Positions 28,813 to 40,161 of a DNA stretch of 64,000 nucleotides are shown one piece after another. A program made the translations under genes and the position numbers. Position 1 is the stretch's first letter. Each line of letters begins with the position of its first letter. Under the pieces are notes generated by a model. The model was not told the DNA's origin and made no database searches. It worked only from the letters and a program-made list of their open reading frames with translations. The stretch comes from Stagonosporopsis chrysanthemi (lineage: Eukaryota > Ascomycota > Dothideomycetes > Pleosporales > Didymellaceae): assembly GCA_022560025.1 (NCBI GenBank), contig JAFISE010000057.1, positions 1 through 64,000 on the forward strand, read 5' to 3'.

Positions 28813-30854
28813 GATGGCGGTGATGCGGCAGTGAATTGAGTGACAGCGACGATACTCCAATTGAAGAATGAAGGTTCGGGAAAAGACCAGCGGCGGCTGA
28901 GGTTTTAAAGAGGAGTCGCAGGCAACAGTTCGAAGGGCATTATGCTGTCACCTGCCCCGAGCTCTTGCAGGAGCTGTACCAAGTAGGAAGTCACGACGTC
29001 ATCTCCCCTCACTGCATGCAGACACCATTGGCTACGGTGACGGGACGGTTGGAGCTGGATCGCAGTCCGAGCGCCGGCCACCAACACAATGCATAGGTAC
29101 AAAACCCCGCCGGTAGTGTTTCTGTAGAGGTGCCTCTAAATTGATGAGAATTGATGCGTTGGGAGAGTTGTTGAGATACGATGCGCTGTGATGCTGACGC
29201 TCGGGGAATTGGCAGTGCGTGCAGCTATGGAGAACCGAAATGCCATCACCGATCTGCGCGATGCACCCCACAGTACCAAGCACGCAAAGTGTCAAGGATC
29301 GCGCTCTCGATGTCTCGTATGACAGCCACGTGACATCAGCGCAACCAATTCCAGCCCGCTGTTGCTGCAGGGTGAGGCGTCTCGTCCGCCTTGCACAGCT
29401 GCCCAAAAACAGGGTTCTTAAACCCACTGAGTTTGACACCCCGACAAGCAGCATGTGCCGAGACGTACCACAGGGCGTGACACTGGCCTTTCTTGCGGTC
29501 GATTCAATGAGACGATCCCACGTCTGGTGCTGTCGCACATAAAAAGCCTGCGCAGTCGACGGGCCAACGCGTGCAAGACTAGGCTTTGTCAGACCCAGGA
29601 CGTGCCAGGTTACGTACCTCAGACGCAATACCTAGTCGTCAGTCCTCTGACACCACACATCGTCGAAGGACCTCTTATCTACTGCCTGTGCGCCAGCGCG
29701 CGCCCATGCAAAGATTCTTGCTCAGCCGTTACTTTGTTCGTATCCGTCGCGATTCTTCGAGAGCTCTCCCCTTGTTCAAGGCTAGCTAGTGATGCTCTCG
29801 GTCCTGTGGTCAGATAGATATCCTCGGGCTGTCAGAAACCAGATCCTGGCACGCAGCATGTCCATACAAGACAACCGCATTTTTGCGCAGGCCCGGAGGT
29901 GCTGCTTGAATACCGCGCATGTGTCGTCCACGATCGAAATAAGACCGATTCCCCACCGAACCACGAAGTCTTCGGAATGGCATCGGACTGAACCGAGACA
30001 GGCCCCATCGTCCCCACGAGCGCTCGGCACGGAGCCGAGAGATGGGTCGGCCGTCGCAGTGGAATGGGGTTGTGGCGGACTAATTTGTTGTTGAAGTATT
30101 GAGTACTCGATGTCTGCTCCATTCACACGGAGCTGGAATTGAAGATAAAGTCAACCTGCTATACAACATTTGCCGATTGGAGATAATCGAGTTTGGACTC
30201 TGGCTGTGATTTAATAGCTCCGAAAATGCAGTGTTCGGTCGGTCGAGTCCCTCTACGAAAATGTGCCACGCTGATTCGCTCCTCAGCGAGTGGTGCAGCC
30301 ACACCGAACATGCAACACCACACGAGCAAAAGCTGCGATACGATGAGGCCGCCCAACAAGCGCGAACACGGTGCCGTCTGTCCATTTGCAATTGAGCGAA
30401 AGGCTCAAGCGGCACATAAGCAGAAGTCGGAGTCTGCGCCATCCTTGTTCATTTGCCCCAACTGTGACGGAAACGGTGGGTTTTGCTGCTTAGCGTAGAC
30501 ATCAAGGTGCTCTACATCCGTGGTCGAGCATGCCAAATTTTCAAGCTGTACCAAGCCGTCGCAGAGACTCCTTCCGCGTGTGTTAACTGTCCATCACGGT
30601 GCTGAATTGCTTATTTCCCTCGGCGCAATAAGAGAAGCAGCACCCCAAGCTTTTGTGCTCGCAGGACAAGAACCACCAAGCTGGGATTGACTAAACCAAG
30701 CAGTGATCTGTCAACCCACACGCCTGGATCACGACAGTCGTCATTGTTCTTGGTCGAAGCCTAAATAAGCGCAGGAGTATTTCTATACTAAAAACGATCC
30801 CCCGGGCCGCTATCTGCCCTGCCTTGAGTCAAGTGCTACTTGACCATCATCAAC
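28813..30854. other. 2.0-kb divergent intergenic region
   Basis: Separates the opsin (minus) from the ZIP transporter (plus). Open frames here are short, Cys/Arg-rich and lack family resemblance. I support no gene. The size leaves room for a regulatory region or a non-coding transcript. A TAAATA stretch near 30762 could be the ZIP core promoter. Confidence 0.5.
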
Positions 30855-32123
30855 ATGGACGCCGCAGCTATGGAGTTCGCACGCCTGGTGTTACGGCAAG
30901 ACGCAGGAGCCGAGACAGAGACGACGCCTGTTTGCAGCGGCTCCAACGACTACGATGGACGGATGGGCGTTCGCATATCGTCGATCTTTGTGATTTTCGT
31001 GGGTTCATTATGGGGTAAGTCACATTTCTTCGAACATATATCATCTCTCCCCTCACATGCATATGTCTGTGCGCTTATGACCTCAACTGCTGGTGCCGTC
31101 GGATCTCACTGTACTACATCATGGCTCGTCAACTAACATCTTGAAGGTGCCATTTTCCCAACCTTCGCCAAACGAGCCAGGACAAAGCTGGTTCCTGCCT
31201 GGACTTTCTTCGTCGCCAAGTATTTCGGTTCAGGAGTCATCATTGCGACAGCTTTCATCCACCTGCTGGCCCCTGCGAATGAGGCCCTCGGCAATGAATG
31301 TCTTGTCGGCCAGACCATCTCTTCAGACACGTACCCATGGCCTGAGGCTATTGCACTGATGACAGCCTTTGTCATGTTCTTCCTCGAGCTGATGACCATG
31401 CGCTATGCCAAATTTGGAGGCGACCACGACCACAGTGACGGACACTCTCACAGCCACTCCCACAGCCACGGCGACGAGCACAGCCTCGAGGACAAGCGCG
31501 CCAGCCCCGAGGAAGCACCACCCAGGGCCTCCCATGTCCGCGGCGAGGACCATCTCGGCCACCAACGCGACCACGTGGATAACTCTGAGCTCAGCTCCAA
31601 CTGGGAAGCCCAAGGTTTCGTCCCAGAGACATACGCTGCCCAGCTGACCGCCGTCTTCATCCTCGAGTTCGGCGTCATCTTCCACTCCATCTTCGTCGGT
31701 CTCACTCTTGCCGTTGCAGGCGATGAGTTCATCACCCTTTACATCGTCCTCGTATTCCACCAAACCTTCGAGGGTCTGGGTCTGGGCGCCCGTCTCGCCG
31801 AGGTCCCATGGCCGCGCAGCAAGCGCTGGACCCCGTATTTACTTGGTTTCGGCTACGGGATCTCGACACCAATTGCCATCGCCATCGGGCTCGGAATTCG
31901 AACCACGTTTGCTCCCGAGAGCCAGACGACGCTCATCGTCAACGGTGTCTTCGACTCCATCAGCGCGGGAATCCTCATCTATACCGGCCTGGTCGAGCTG
32001 ATGGCCCACGAGTTCATGTTCAGCCCGTACATGCAGAAGGGTCCTGTGAGCAGGACGCTGTATGCGTTTGGGTTGATGTTGCTGGGTGCCGGGTTGATGG
32101 CTCTGTTGGGCTACTGGGCCTAG
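30855..32123 (+). CDS. ZIP-family zinc transporter (Zrt1/Zrt2-like)
   Basis: Imports Zn2+ across the plasma membrane. Exon 1 is 30855-31014 and exon 2 is 31147-32123. The 132-nt intron (GTAAGT donor, CTTGAAG acceptor) is long for this window. The product is 378 residues with eight predicted helices. Helix 1 is GVRISSIFVIFVGSLWG. The cytosolic loop between helices 3 and 4 has the His-rich metal-binding stretch HDHSDGHSHSHSHSHGDEH. The helix 4 signature is HSIFVGLTLAV and the helix 5 signature is HQTFEGLGLG, the two intramembrane metal sites. The C terminus ends LLGAGLMALLGYWA. In this family transcription is usually induced by zinc shortage; no zinc-response element was identified here. Confidence 0.94.
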
Positions 32124-32450
32124 CTCAAGAAGTGAACAGTGGAATGGACTTGGTTTTCTTTTCTTTAAGCGCATGTATAGATGACAATACCCTAGATTGT
32201 GGCGGTGGAGTGCTTGCTTTGCTTTGCTTTCAGAAGGACTGCGTATCTGAATACGTAACGGGATATGACTTTTGAGGGACGTAATTGTATGTAAAAGAAG
32301 GCTGCTTCTGCGCGGTCGGGAATGTACACATATCACCTTCACACTTTTCCCTTTCCGTCGAAGCATGGTACGTTTCGCCAGCAGCTTGTATTGAATTGTA
32401 TTGAATTGTATTGGGTATCATTGCCACCACGACTCGTCCTGCAGCGCCTC
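32124..32450. other. intergenic between convergent genes
   Basis: 3' flanks of the ZIP gene and the polymerase kappa gene. It contains three tandem copies of TTGTATTGAA-like sequence at about 32385-32412. No gene. Confidence 0.55.
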
Positions 32451-34535
32451 TCAGCCAGCCCCAGCAAAGAAAAACGCGCGTCTCTTCTCACGCGCCTGCT
32501 CCTCAGAAGGCTGCTGTTCGTTCTTCGACCGGCCCCTCTTCCCCTTCTTCTGCTGCGGCTTGGCGACACTCGTCTGCCGATCGAGCGACGGCGGTGGTGG
32601 TGTCAAAGTCGTAGAGGCCGTAGACTTGACAGCCTCCTTGATTGTATCGCGAGAGAGACAGAAATCGATGTGTGCGTTGAAAGAGCTGTCGTCAGGCGGC
32701 TGGCGCAGAGAGCAAATGGGGCAGGTCCACTGCTCCTCTGTGGCCGAAGCCGGCTGAGGGGTGATTGATGTCCCTGTGTCCTCTTTGATCTGGGCACGTT
32801 CGTATTCCTGCGATAGTTGCTCAAGCTCGTTCATTTCGTCGTTGCGCTCGCGGGCTGCGGCCTCTTCGAAGTCCTGTTCGGGCCAGACCTCCCATTCGCC
32901 ACCGGTTCGGTTTACTCTTTTCTTCGTTGGAGTATCGGCGGTGAGTCTGTTGCGGCCGAAGAAGTCGATTCCGGGCTTCTTCGTGCTGATGATGTGCGTC
33001 ACCCTCAGACCCATAAGCCGTAGTTTCATGTTTGGAATTTCCTTCATGAGCTTCTCCAACATTGGCAGGCTGTACTTGTATAGATCATCTGCACGAAGTA
33101 CGGCAAATGGTGGTGTTATCTGGCGAGTGTGGACTTCGTACGTGGCAAGCTTGATCTTAATGCACAGCGTTCTCCCTTTGTATTGGGTGCGCTTCAGATC
33201 CCCCTCCAGCTCATCGGCGACCCATCGCAGCTTCTCACGCAAGGCATCTGGCGACCCAAGTTCTTTGAAAGTCGTCTCGGTGCCAACACTCTTGCGATGT
33301 GATTCTTCGGGTTGTTGTATCTTCGTGCGTCCAAGACCTAGATAGCACTGCATCAGAAACTGGAATGCTTTCTGGCCGAAGAGCTGAGCTAGACAGCCTC
33401 GGTGTGCATAGATGTCTCCACAGGTCTTGACGCCAATCGCGTCCAGCTCGCGCTCGAACACGCGCCCAATACCGTTGACTTTTCTTGTCGGCATTGACTT
33501 CATGAATTCCATGATGGTCTGTCGATCACTGGGGAGAAAGAATTGACCGTTGGGTTTATTCTTGTTTGACCCGATCTTCGCCAGCTTAGCGTTGGCAGCA
33601 ATACCCGCAGATACGGTGATCCTCGCCTTCTCAAAGACGTCAGCTCGTAGTTGGCTTACAACCTCCTCTGGGCCCATGTTGTGATCTAAGCAGTATTGCG
33701 TGATATTGAGGTAGGCTTCGTCGCAGCTAGCGCTCTCGAAGTTTGCATCGTACAGGGCTAATACCTCACGAACCTCCTGGGCTTTAGCCATGTACTTTGG
33801 AAAGTTCATAGGCACGCAGATGAGCTGTGGGCACAGCTTCATGGCGACAAAGCCAGCCATACCTGAGCGACACCCAAACTTCCTTGCGTGATAGTTACAG
33901 GTTGTCAGCACGCCTTTGCCGACGGCCATGGGTACGTCCTTCAGCTCAGGTCTGTCCAGCTCCTCCACGGCGGCGTAGAAGGCATCGCAGTCGAGATGCA
34001 CGATAGTCTGGCTCAGGTCTCGACTGAGCTCCAGCTCTGCAATGTAGTCGTCTGCACGACGTACATCTGACGAGAGGTCAAGCTTCTCCAGCCGGGCTTT
34101 CTTCGCCAAGATATTCGTAATCTTCTCGGTAAGGTTCTTGTCCCTGACCTCTTCGTTGTTGAAGAACTTGGAGCCTTTTGAAGCGTTGTAGATGATCTCT
34201 GAGACTTTCTGCTGATCGACCGAATCTTGACCCGCTTTGGTGAGCGAAGGCCCTAGTAGATGGTACTTCAGTGAGTCGTGCTCGTTGATGGCAGCAGTTG
34301 TCTGCTGTGGGGACTCTGAGGCCTGGGCTACTGCGCGCATGGCTCTGGTGCTCTGTCGTAAGTCGGGCGGCGGTGCAGGGGTCTCGGTCGACGCGTTCAT
34401 GGTGGGAGGCGCCGCTGCCCCGGACGCGCCTGCTGGCTCGGCGGGGGCATGTCGGGCTGGGGTAGAATTTTTCGAGCGGGATGGCGGGGGCGAGAGCGGC
34501 GGTGAAAGGGTGGACCCTGGTGCACTTCTGGTCAT
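32451..34535 (-). CDS. DNA polymerase kappa (Y-family, DinB)
   Basis: Translesion DNA polymerase that extends primers past minor-groove adducts in the nucleus. It is intronless, 694 residues. After a Pro/Ser-rich start comes the kappa-specific N-clasp (SLKYHLLGPSLTKAGQDSVD). The palm begins with IVHLDCDAFYAAVEELDRPE, metal ligands D182 and D184, and continues to SASCDEAYLNIT with D272 and E273. NYHARKFGCRSGMAGFVAMK, ARITVSAGIAANAKLAKIGS and the helix-hairpin-helix PTRKVNGIGRVFERELDAIG follow, then the little finger (RKSVGTETTFKELGS, MKLRLMGLRVTHI). At about 598-625 is one UBZ-type zinc finger (WTCPICSLRQP, HIDFCLS); animal kappa has two. A basic C terminus could serve as a nuclear or PCNA-binding tail. 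It is divergent from the coiled-coil gene. Confidence 0.95.
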   Translation of the reverse strand: MTRSAPGSTLSPPLSPPPSRSKNSTPARHAPAEPAGASGAAAPPTMNASTETPAPPPDLRQSTRAMRAVAQASESPQQTTAAINEHDSLKYHLLGPSLTKAGQDSVDQQKVSEIIYNASKGSKFFNNEEVRDKNLTEKITNILAKKARLEKLDLSSDVRRADDYIAELELSRDLSQTIVHLDCDAFYAAVEELDRPELKDVPMAVGKGVLTTCNYHARKFGCRSGMAGFVAMKLCPQLICVPMNFPKYMAKAQEVREVLALYDANFESASCDEAYLNITQYCLDHNMGPEEVVSQLRADVFEKARITVSAGIAANAKLAKIGSNKNKPNGQFFLPSDRQTIMEFMKSMPTRKVNGIGRVFERELDAIGVKTCGDIYAHRGCLAQLFGQKAFQFLMQCYLGLGRTKIQQPEESHRKSVGTETTFKELGSPDALREKLRWVADELEGDLKRTQYKGRTLCIKIKLATYEVHTRQITPPFAVLRADDLYKYSLPMLEKLMKEIPNMKLRLMGLRVTHIISTKKPGIDFFGRNRLTADTPTKKRVNRTGGEWEVWPEQDFEEAAARERNDEMNELEQLSQEYERAQIKEDTGTSITPQPASATEEQWTCPICSLRQPPDDSSFNAHIDFCLSRDTIKEAVKSTASTTLTPPPPSLDRQTSVAKPQQKKGKRGRSKNEQQPSEEQAREKRRAFFFAGAG

Positions 34536-34994
34536 GTTAAAAACACCTGCATGGTGAGCACAGCAGCGATGCTGAGGCTGCCTATGGTGCAGGCATGACT
34601 TGACAATATGACGCGCTACGATGCGCTAACTATGCAGGGCAAGCGGCCGAGGATTCATCAGGGATCAACCAGATCCAAAGGACATCATTAATCACACCAC
34701 AACAGACACAATCACCGCCCAGGAACCCCTCTCTGACTCCCAGGAGAGATGGGCACGACCACGACCACACCCAACACACCACCACTGTTCTTGTAACGCG
34801 GGGTTACCATCCGCGCCGCCCACCGCCATCGAAGCCTGTGTCCACCGCCTCCGCTTGCAGAAACACCAAGCCAAACAACCACCAGCATAACCACCGACCC
34901 CCCAGCAACCATCCCATTGCCCCCTCCTACGGCCATGATCCGTCTGTGCATTGGCACCTCCCTCCTTACCTAACGCCTCTCGACCACCTGGAGG
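34536..34994. other. divergent promoter, polymerase kappa / coiled-coil gene
   Basis: A 459-bp spacer between two start codons, C/A-rich toward the plus-strand gene (likely its leader). No TATA box or other site is recognised. Confidence 0.5.
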
Positions 34995-37169
34995 ATGCCC
35001 CTCGACCGCAACACCCCAAACAACCCGCGGCCTTTGAAGCCCACGCTCGCTAGCAACCGAACCGCTGCAAACGGGAAGAGTCCTGTGACTCCCCGCCTCG
35101 CTCTCGCGCCCTCGACCCCGTCCACCAGCTCGTCACAGCCAAGTCGCACTGTGCGCAGCGCCAATGGAATCGTCCCGAGGCTTGCCGCCTCCATTAAGGA
35201 GGACGCCGCCAAATCGCTCCTCAGCGCCAATGTCACACCGCGCACCGCGTCGCGGAAGTCGCGGGTAGGAGTGAGCAGCAACTGCTCGACCCCGAATATC
35301 TCACCCGCGACGACCCCTATCAGCTCCCGCGCCTCGTCCACGGTCGATTTTGCGCATAGGGAGCACGGTTCTGGTCAAAGTGGGCCTGCAATAAATGCGA
35401 ACCACAGACCACGGAGCACGGTGGGGAGCAACAGCCACAACGCAACACTAACGCCTCGGCTGCCGTTGTCGAATGTTTACAATCACACGCCGCCTGAGGC
35501 AAGTCAAATACGAGATGCTTCAAACATGTTCTTCCACGCGAATAGCGTCAGGTCGCCGAGAGAGCAGGCGCCCCCACCCAGACCACCGCAGAAGAAGCAC
35601 GCAGTTTTCTTCCATGCGAATGGCGACCAGGCAAATAGTCCGCAGAGGCCACTCGCTTCGTCGCCGCCATCGTCCGCAGTAGGCCGACCTTCATCAGCAA
35701 TGGGCAGACCATCTTCGGCCGTTGGCAAAGCACCTTCAACTGTAGGAAAGGCGCAATCAACTGTCGGCAAGCTTCAACTCGAGAGCAAATTTCTTCATGC
35801 CGATTCGACTCCCGAGATACAGTCTGCGCCACTGCTGAGCCCGAAGCTTGCTGCGGCAGTGCCGGATCTGCCACCAAACCCAACAGCCGCCCCGCAAGGA
35901 CCCATGGTAAGGGCCGTTTCGCCAACCAAGGATTGGGGGCATCTGTCGTATCGTAAGGGCGCTTCACAAGTTATTCGGCCAAACCTGCACACACGCAATT
36001 CTGCTCTGTCCGTTCTCTCTGGTATCAGCGTGGCAGAGGAACCCGACAACTCGTGCAGGCGATCCAGTGTCACGTCATTGCTCAGCAGACCGGGACACTA
36101 CAAAAGTGCCAGCCTTTCATCAATCGACTCCGTGGCCGATCTGAGATGGATCTCCTTCCACGAAGTCCAGGGTTCTTCACCCAGTCCAACCATGCACGGC
36201 CACCGTGTTATCAGCAATGACTCATCGGTCGCTGACAGCGTTGCGCCTACGCGTTCGCCGCTAGCTATCAGTCAGAATGCTTTACCATCACCAGGGCTCG
36301 CGAGCCCTACGAAACCTGCAACAGGTCAAACGCCGCTCGAGATGATGAATGAGCTAGCTGCGAATGCTCGGCGAGAGCGAAAGGTTCTCGACCTCGAGAT
36401 CAGCAACTCGTCGCTGCTTGCTATCAATCGGTCTTTGGAGAAGGAAATGCGTAAGCAAAAGGCCGAACTCAAACGCCTCCGTCGAATGAGTCGCGCAGGT
36501 CGCTTCTCAATCGACGCTCTCGGCCCAACGCTGGACACATTTACCGCAAAGAAAGCTAGCGACCTCTCGGACATGTCTGAGGTGGAAGAGGACCAGGAGG
36601 AAGAAGGGGACGAAGAGGAGCCTTCAGAGGAAGAGCCGGAGAGCAGCGAATCCTCCTTCGATGAGAGCGTCTTGGAGAATGGCGTTCAAGCAGAGCGCGA
36701 CGAAGTCTATCGCCTCAAGGATGAGAAGCGTCTTCAGCTGGACTTGGCCAAGCATCGCGACCTGCTCATGGATAGCCAGAAGATGAACGAAAGCCTGAAG
36801 CGATGCCTTGGCTGGACAGACCAACTCATCAAGGATGCACAGAAGGCCCTCGATTACAAAGTTAACATCAGCGACGTGCGACTTGGCGGGCGTGTGCTCG
36901 TTACAGAAGATGACGAAGACGATGCAACCGCCCACAAAGAATCTAGAGGCCTTCTCAGCCCTTGGAGCCCTTCCCAGCACGCCGCCGACACCCTTGACCC
37001 TCCCGTTCCCGACTTTGCTCGAGCAGAGAATCGCGACAGTGGCGTAGACGTCGGCCGCGTAAATCACGATGGCCATGATCTGCCCGACGAGTTCTCACCT
37101 CTCGGTCCACCTTTCGGCACCAAGTTATCCTATCTTCACGCTGCTATCGATGCTTTCGAAACATCATAG
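34995..37169 (+). CDS. coiled-coil protein of unknown function
   Basis: A 724-residue single-exon protein. The first 450 residues are Ser/Pro/Thr-rich and probably disordered, with short repeats (VGRPSSAMGRPSSAVGK, then APSTVGKAQSTVGK). Residues about 450-510 form a conserved coiled coil (EMMNELAANARRERKVLDLE, LEKEMRKQKAELKRLRRMSR). An acidic stretch follows (EVEEDQEEEGDEEEPSEEEP), then a second helical segment with LKDEKRLQLDLAKHRDLLMD and LKRCLGWTDQLIKDAQKALD. I recall similar conserved proteins in other filamentous ascomycetes but know no function. The layout (disordered, coiled coil, acidic) would fit a cytoskeletal or septal scaffold, which is a guess only. It is divergent from polymerase kappa. 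Confidence 0.8.
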   Translation: MPLDRNTPNNPRPLKPTLASNRTAANGKSPVTPRLALAPSTPSTSSSQPSRTVRSANGIVPRLAASIKEDAAKSLLSANVTPRTASRKSRVGVSSNCSTPNISPATTPISSRASSTVDFAHREHGSGQSGPAINANHRPRSTVGSNSHNATLTPRLPLSNVYNHTPPEASQIRDASNMFFHANSVRSPREQAPPPRPPQKKHAVFFHANGDQANSPQRPLASSPPSSAVGRPSSAMGRPSSAVGKAPSTVGKAQSTVGKLQLESKFLHADSTPEIQSAPLLSPKLAAAVPDLPPNPTAAPQGPMVRAVSPTKDWGHLSYRKGASQVIRPNLHTRNSALSVLSGISVAEEPDNSCRRSSVTSLLSRPGHYKSASLSSIDSVADLRWISFHEVQGSSPSPTMHGHRVISNDSSVADSVAPTRSPLAISQNALPSPGLASPTKPATGQTPLEMMNELAANARRERKVLDLEISNSSLLAINRSLEKEMRKQKAELKRLRRMSRAGRFSIDALGPTLDTFTAKKASDLSDMSEVEEDQEEEGDEEEPSEEEPESSESSFDESVLENGVQAERDEVYRLKDEKRLQLDLAKHRDLLMDSQKMNESLKRCLGWTDQLIKDAQKALDYKVNISDVRLGGRVLVTEDDEDDATAHKESRGLLSPWSPSQHAADTLDPPVPDFARAENRDSGVDVGRVNHDGHDLPDEFSPLGPPFGTKLSYLHAAIDAFETS

Positions 37170-38017
37170 CCCCTTACCAGCACAATTACCTGATCTCCTT
37201 TGTCATCTCTCGCATATACCACGGCGCTCGTCACCCGGTTCGGCGTTTCATACAGCTGTCTTTATTCTTGTTTTTGCTTTGCATTGCGTTTTTGGACCGT
37301 TCGGCGCAAACGGATCCTCACCACTCTGCACGACGACGAATCTCTTTCTCGTATCGATGCATAAACCCAGAGTTCGGTTTCCTGGTTCCCTCAGGACTCC
37401 ACGTCCGCATCTTCCATTTGACTGTTAATGTATCATGGGCGAGTCACTGGGATGCATGTTGGCACTGCACTGCACTGCACCGTACTGCACTACGCAGCAT
37501 CGAACTCAATAGCGCTATCACCTTGAGTTTGAGCCTGAACGTTTAGCTTCGACTCTTGCCAGCTGCGCGAACTACATGAGTTACGCGCTTGGAGCTACAG
37601 AGCCTGCGCAGACGGCATGGCGGCTCACCTTTTACACCTTTTCAACCCCCTTTACCGCGCGGTGGGGGTTGCGCTCCGCTCCGCTCCGCCCGTTGTCATT
37701 GTGTGTTTTCATGAGATACCCCCGATTCAATTGTCCCTTTCTTCTATAGTCCGGAATGCTACTATGCTTGGCTCTGCCCTTTCGGTCTTACCCGCTCTAC
37801 CTGTTATGTGATTCTCGTGAGATTAACAATGTGATCTTAATGTGACTTTGCATACCAGTTTGAGATTGGACGCTATGGACAACCCAGTTCAAAGGCACGG
37901 GCAATTACTGTACAATGAATATTTACATACTATAACTATAGCCACCTGGATGCAATGACCATAACAACACATATCATACACCTCTCCACCTCTGTCATCA
38001 CAACCTTCGTCCCTCAC
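37170..38017. other. intergenic between convergent genes
   Basis: 3' flanks of the coiled-coil gene and the AspRS gene. It includes a TGCAC-repeat stretch at about 37463-37490. No gene is supported. Confidence 0.55.
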
Positions 38018-40161
38018 CTACTGCTGAACAACCAACCCATAAGTCCCCCACTGCTCCTCCGTCGGCCGATTCGGACTCCTCACCATCGGATCCTCTCCAC
38101 TCCCACTCTTCGGAAACGCAATGACATCGCGCACACTCTCCTTGCCACACATGATGGCCATGAGGCGATCCCAGCCCAGCGCAATCCCACAGTGCGGCGG
38201 CGCGCCCGAACGCAGCACATCCAGCAAGTGGCGGAAGTCCTCAACGCGCTCGACGCGCATCTTCAGCACGTCGCGGAAGATAAACTCCTGCACGGCCGCG
38301 TTGTGGATGCGCCGGCTGCCGCCGCCCAGCTCCACGCCGTTGACCACGATGTCGTAGTGTGCTGCGACTGCCTTCTCGGGGGCGGTGAGCAGCAGGTCGA
38401 CGTCGGCGGGCGTCTTGGGCGACGTGAAGGGGTGGTGGGTTGATGCGAGGCCGGCGGTGCCGCCCTGGCCGGGTTCGGAGTCCGTGGTCGGGGAGAAGAG
38501 GGGGAAGTCGTGGATCCAGAGAAAGCGGAAGTCTGTTGCGGCGGGGGCATCGACGAGACCCGCGGCGATGGCGGCTTTGTGGAGTGCGAGGCGCAGGGCG
38601 CCGAGAGGGGTGGAGCCGCCCGCGAAGGGTGCATTGGGGCGCGCTTGTAGGATGAGTAAGTCGCCGTGCTCGATGGCGAGTGAGGAGGGGCCGTCCATCA
38701 CATATTGGTACCCCAGTGGTCCTAGACCTTGCATGGGTGCGGAGAGGTCGCCTACGAAGACTCCAGGCTGGCCGTGCGGGTTCTCGAGGAAGGTGCGGCC
38801 GTCTGGACTATCGAGGAAATCGGAGACGAATTTGCGGGTCACTTTCGGGTCCGAGGAGATTGATATCTTGATCGCATCGACGGTGGGATCATCCAATGGA
38901 GTGATCTTGCCGATGAGATCTGCAGGAAGGTGTTGTGTGATGTTATGGATCTTGGAGTCGTAGCGCAGATCAGGCTTGTCTGAGCCGTACGAAGCCATGG
39001 CTTCTTGGTAGGTCATGCGAGGAAAGGTTTCGGGTATCTTTTGATCCAGAATCTTGTACCACAGCCTCCTCAGCAGTCTTTCGATCTCGGCCATGATGTC
39101 TTCTTCCGCAGCAAAAGACATTTCCATGTCGAGCTGCGTGAATTCTGGCTGCCGGTCGGCTCTAAGGTCTTCGTCACGGAAGCAACGCGCAAACTGATAG
39201 TACTGGGTGAAACCCGAGGCCATTAAGATCTGCTTGTACTGTTGCGGACTCTGAGGAAGGGCATATGCCAGTCCCTTCGTTCTCGTCGGCACAAGAAATT
39301 CCCGCGCGCCTTCAGGTGTGGACTTGAAGAGGATGGGAGTTTCAATTTCCTTCCACCCATGTTCCGCCAATTCTATTCTTGCTCTTTGCATGGCCTGCTG
39401 TCGCTTTACGATGTTGTTACGTAACTCGGCGTCAGTCCGCAGTTGCAAGTGTCGCTGCTCAGGGCCAAAAACCGTATCCTGCTTGATGATGATATCGTTC
39501 GGAATCTCATTTAGCGGCGTGACGCTTGTCAACGAGATCTCGCGGTCGGTAAGCACTTTCATTCCAAGATATGTGTCGTTTTTGGCTTGCTTCCTCTCCA
39601 GCAGCCTACCCCGAATGACAACGGGAGTCCACTCTCTCAATGTTCTAAGGCGGACATGGGCCTCTGCTTCTTCACCATCCACGTTGCCGGTCGAAACGAC
39701 CTGGATGCACCATGTTTGGTTCTTGGCGCGGAGCGTTGTAAAAGACAGCTTCTGGTTCACATCTCGCCGCGCGCCCAAATAGCCGGTAATCTCAACTTCC
39801 CGACCGGCTCTGTTCTGACCCAATTTTGCACCTCGTAGTGCGCGCCATTCATCCTCGAGGTGCTTCCAAGAGGAAATTCGAGCTGTCACACGTAAGCAAT
39901 TGTAATACAAAGATTGGCAATAAGCATACTTGATTCCTTGAATTCATCTAGAGTCTTACGAAGCTTCTGCTCAGGTGACAATGCTTGTATATCGGGCTGT
40001 GAGCTTGCTATAGAGCGACTTGCTACCCGCGAGCATAGCGATGCACGATCGAACGAGATCCCGTGATGGCGTGTTCGAACGAATCGAGATATCTCCGCAT
40101 AGGAGCTGCGAAGACATGCGCCGCGGCCTACCGCATGCCGTGAAGCATGCACTAGACTCAT
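38018..40161 (-). CDS. MSD1: mitochondrial aspartyl-tRNA synthetase
   Basis: Class II synthetase charging mitochondrial tRNA-Asp. Exon 1 is 40161-39930 and exon 2 is 39882-38018 (47-nt intron, GTATGC donor, GACAG acceptor), 698 residues. The first 60 residues are Arg/Ser/Ala-rich without acids (HAVGRGACLRSSYAEISRFV), a typical mitochondrial presequence. An OB-fold anticodon-binding domain follows (EVEITGYLGARRDVNQKLSF). Then come the bacterial-type catalytic blocks: ETPILFKSTPEGAREFLVPT, QSPQQYKQILMASGFTQYYQ, motif 2 FARCFRDEDLRADRQPEFTQ, the GAD insertion, and motif 3 GIALGWDRLMAIMCG. HHPFTSPK and YDIVVNGVELGGGSRRIHN confirm the bacterial/mitochondrial AspRS type rather than the cytosolic enzyme. 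It stands alone in the window. Confidence 0.95.

Noticed and set aside
29032..29628. 198-codon minus-strand open frame between opsin and ZIP genes
   Set aside because: The composition is Cys/Arg/Ser-rich, there are no splice-supported extensions and there is no domain resemblance.
27786..32123. opsin as part of a carotenoid (car) cluster
   Set aside because: No phytoene synthase, desaturase or carotenoid oxygenase is present within the window on either side.
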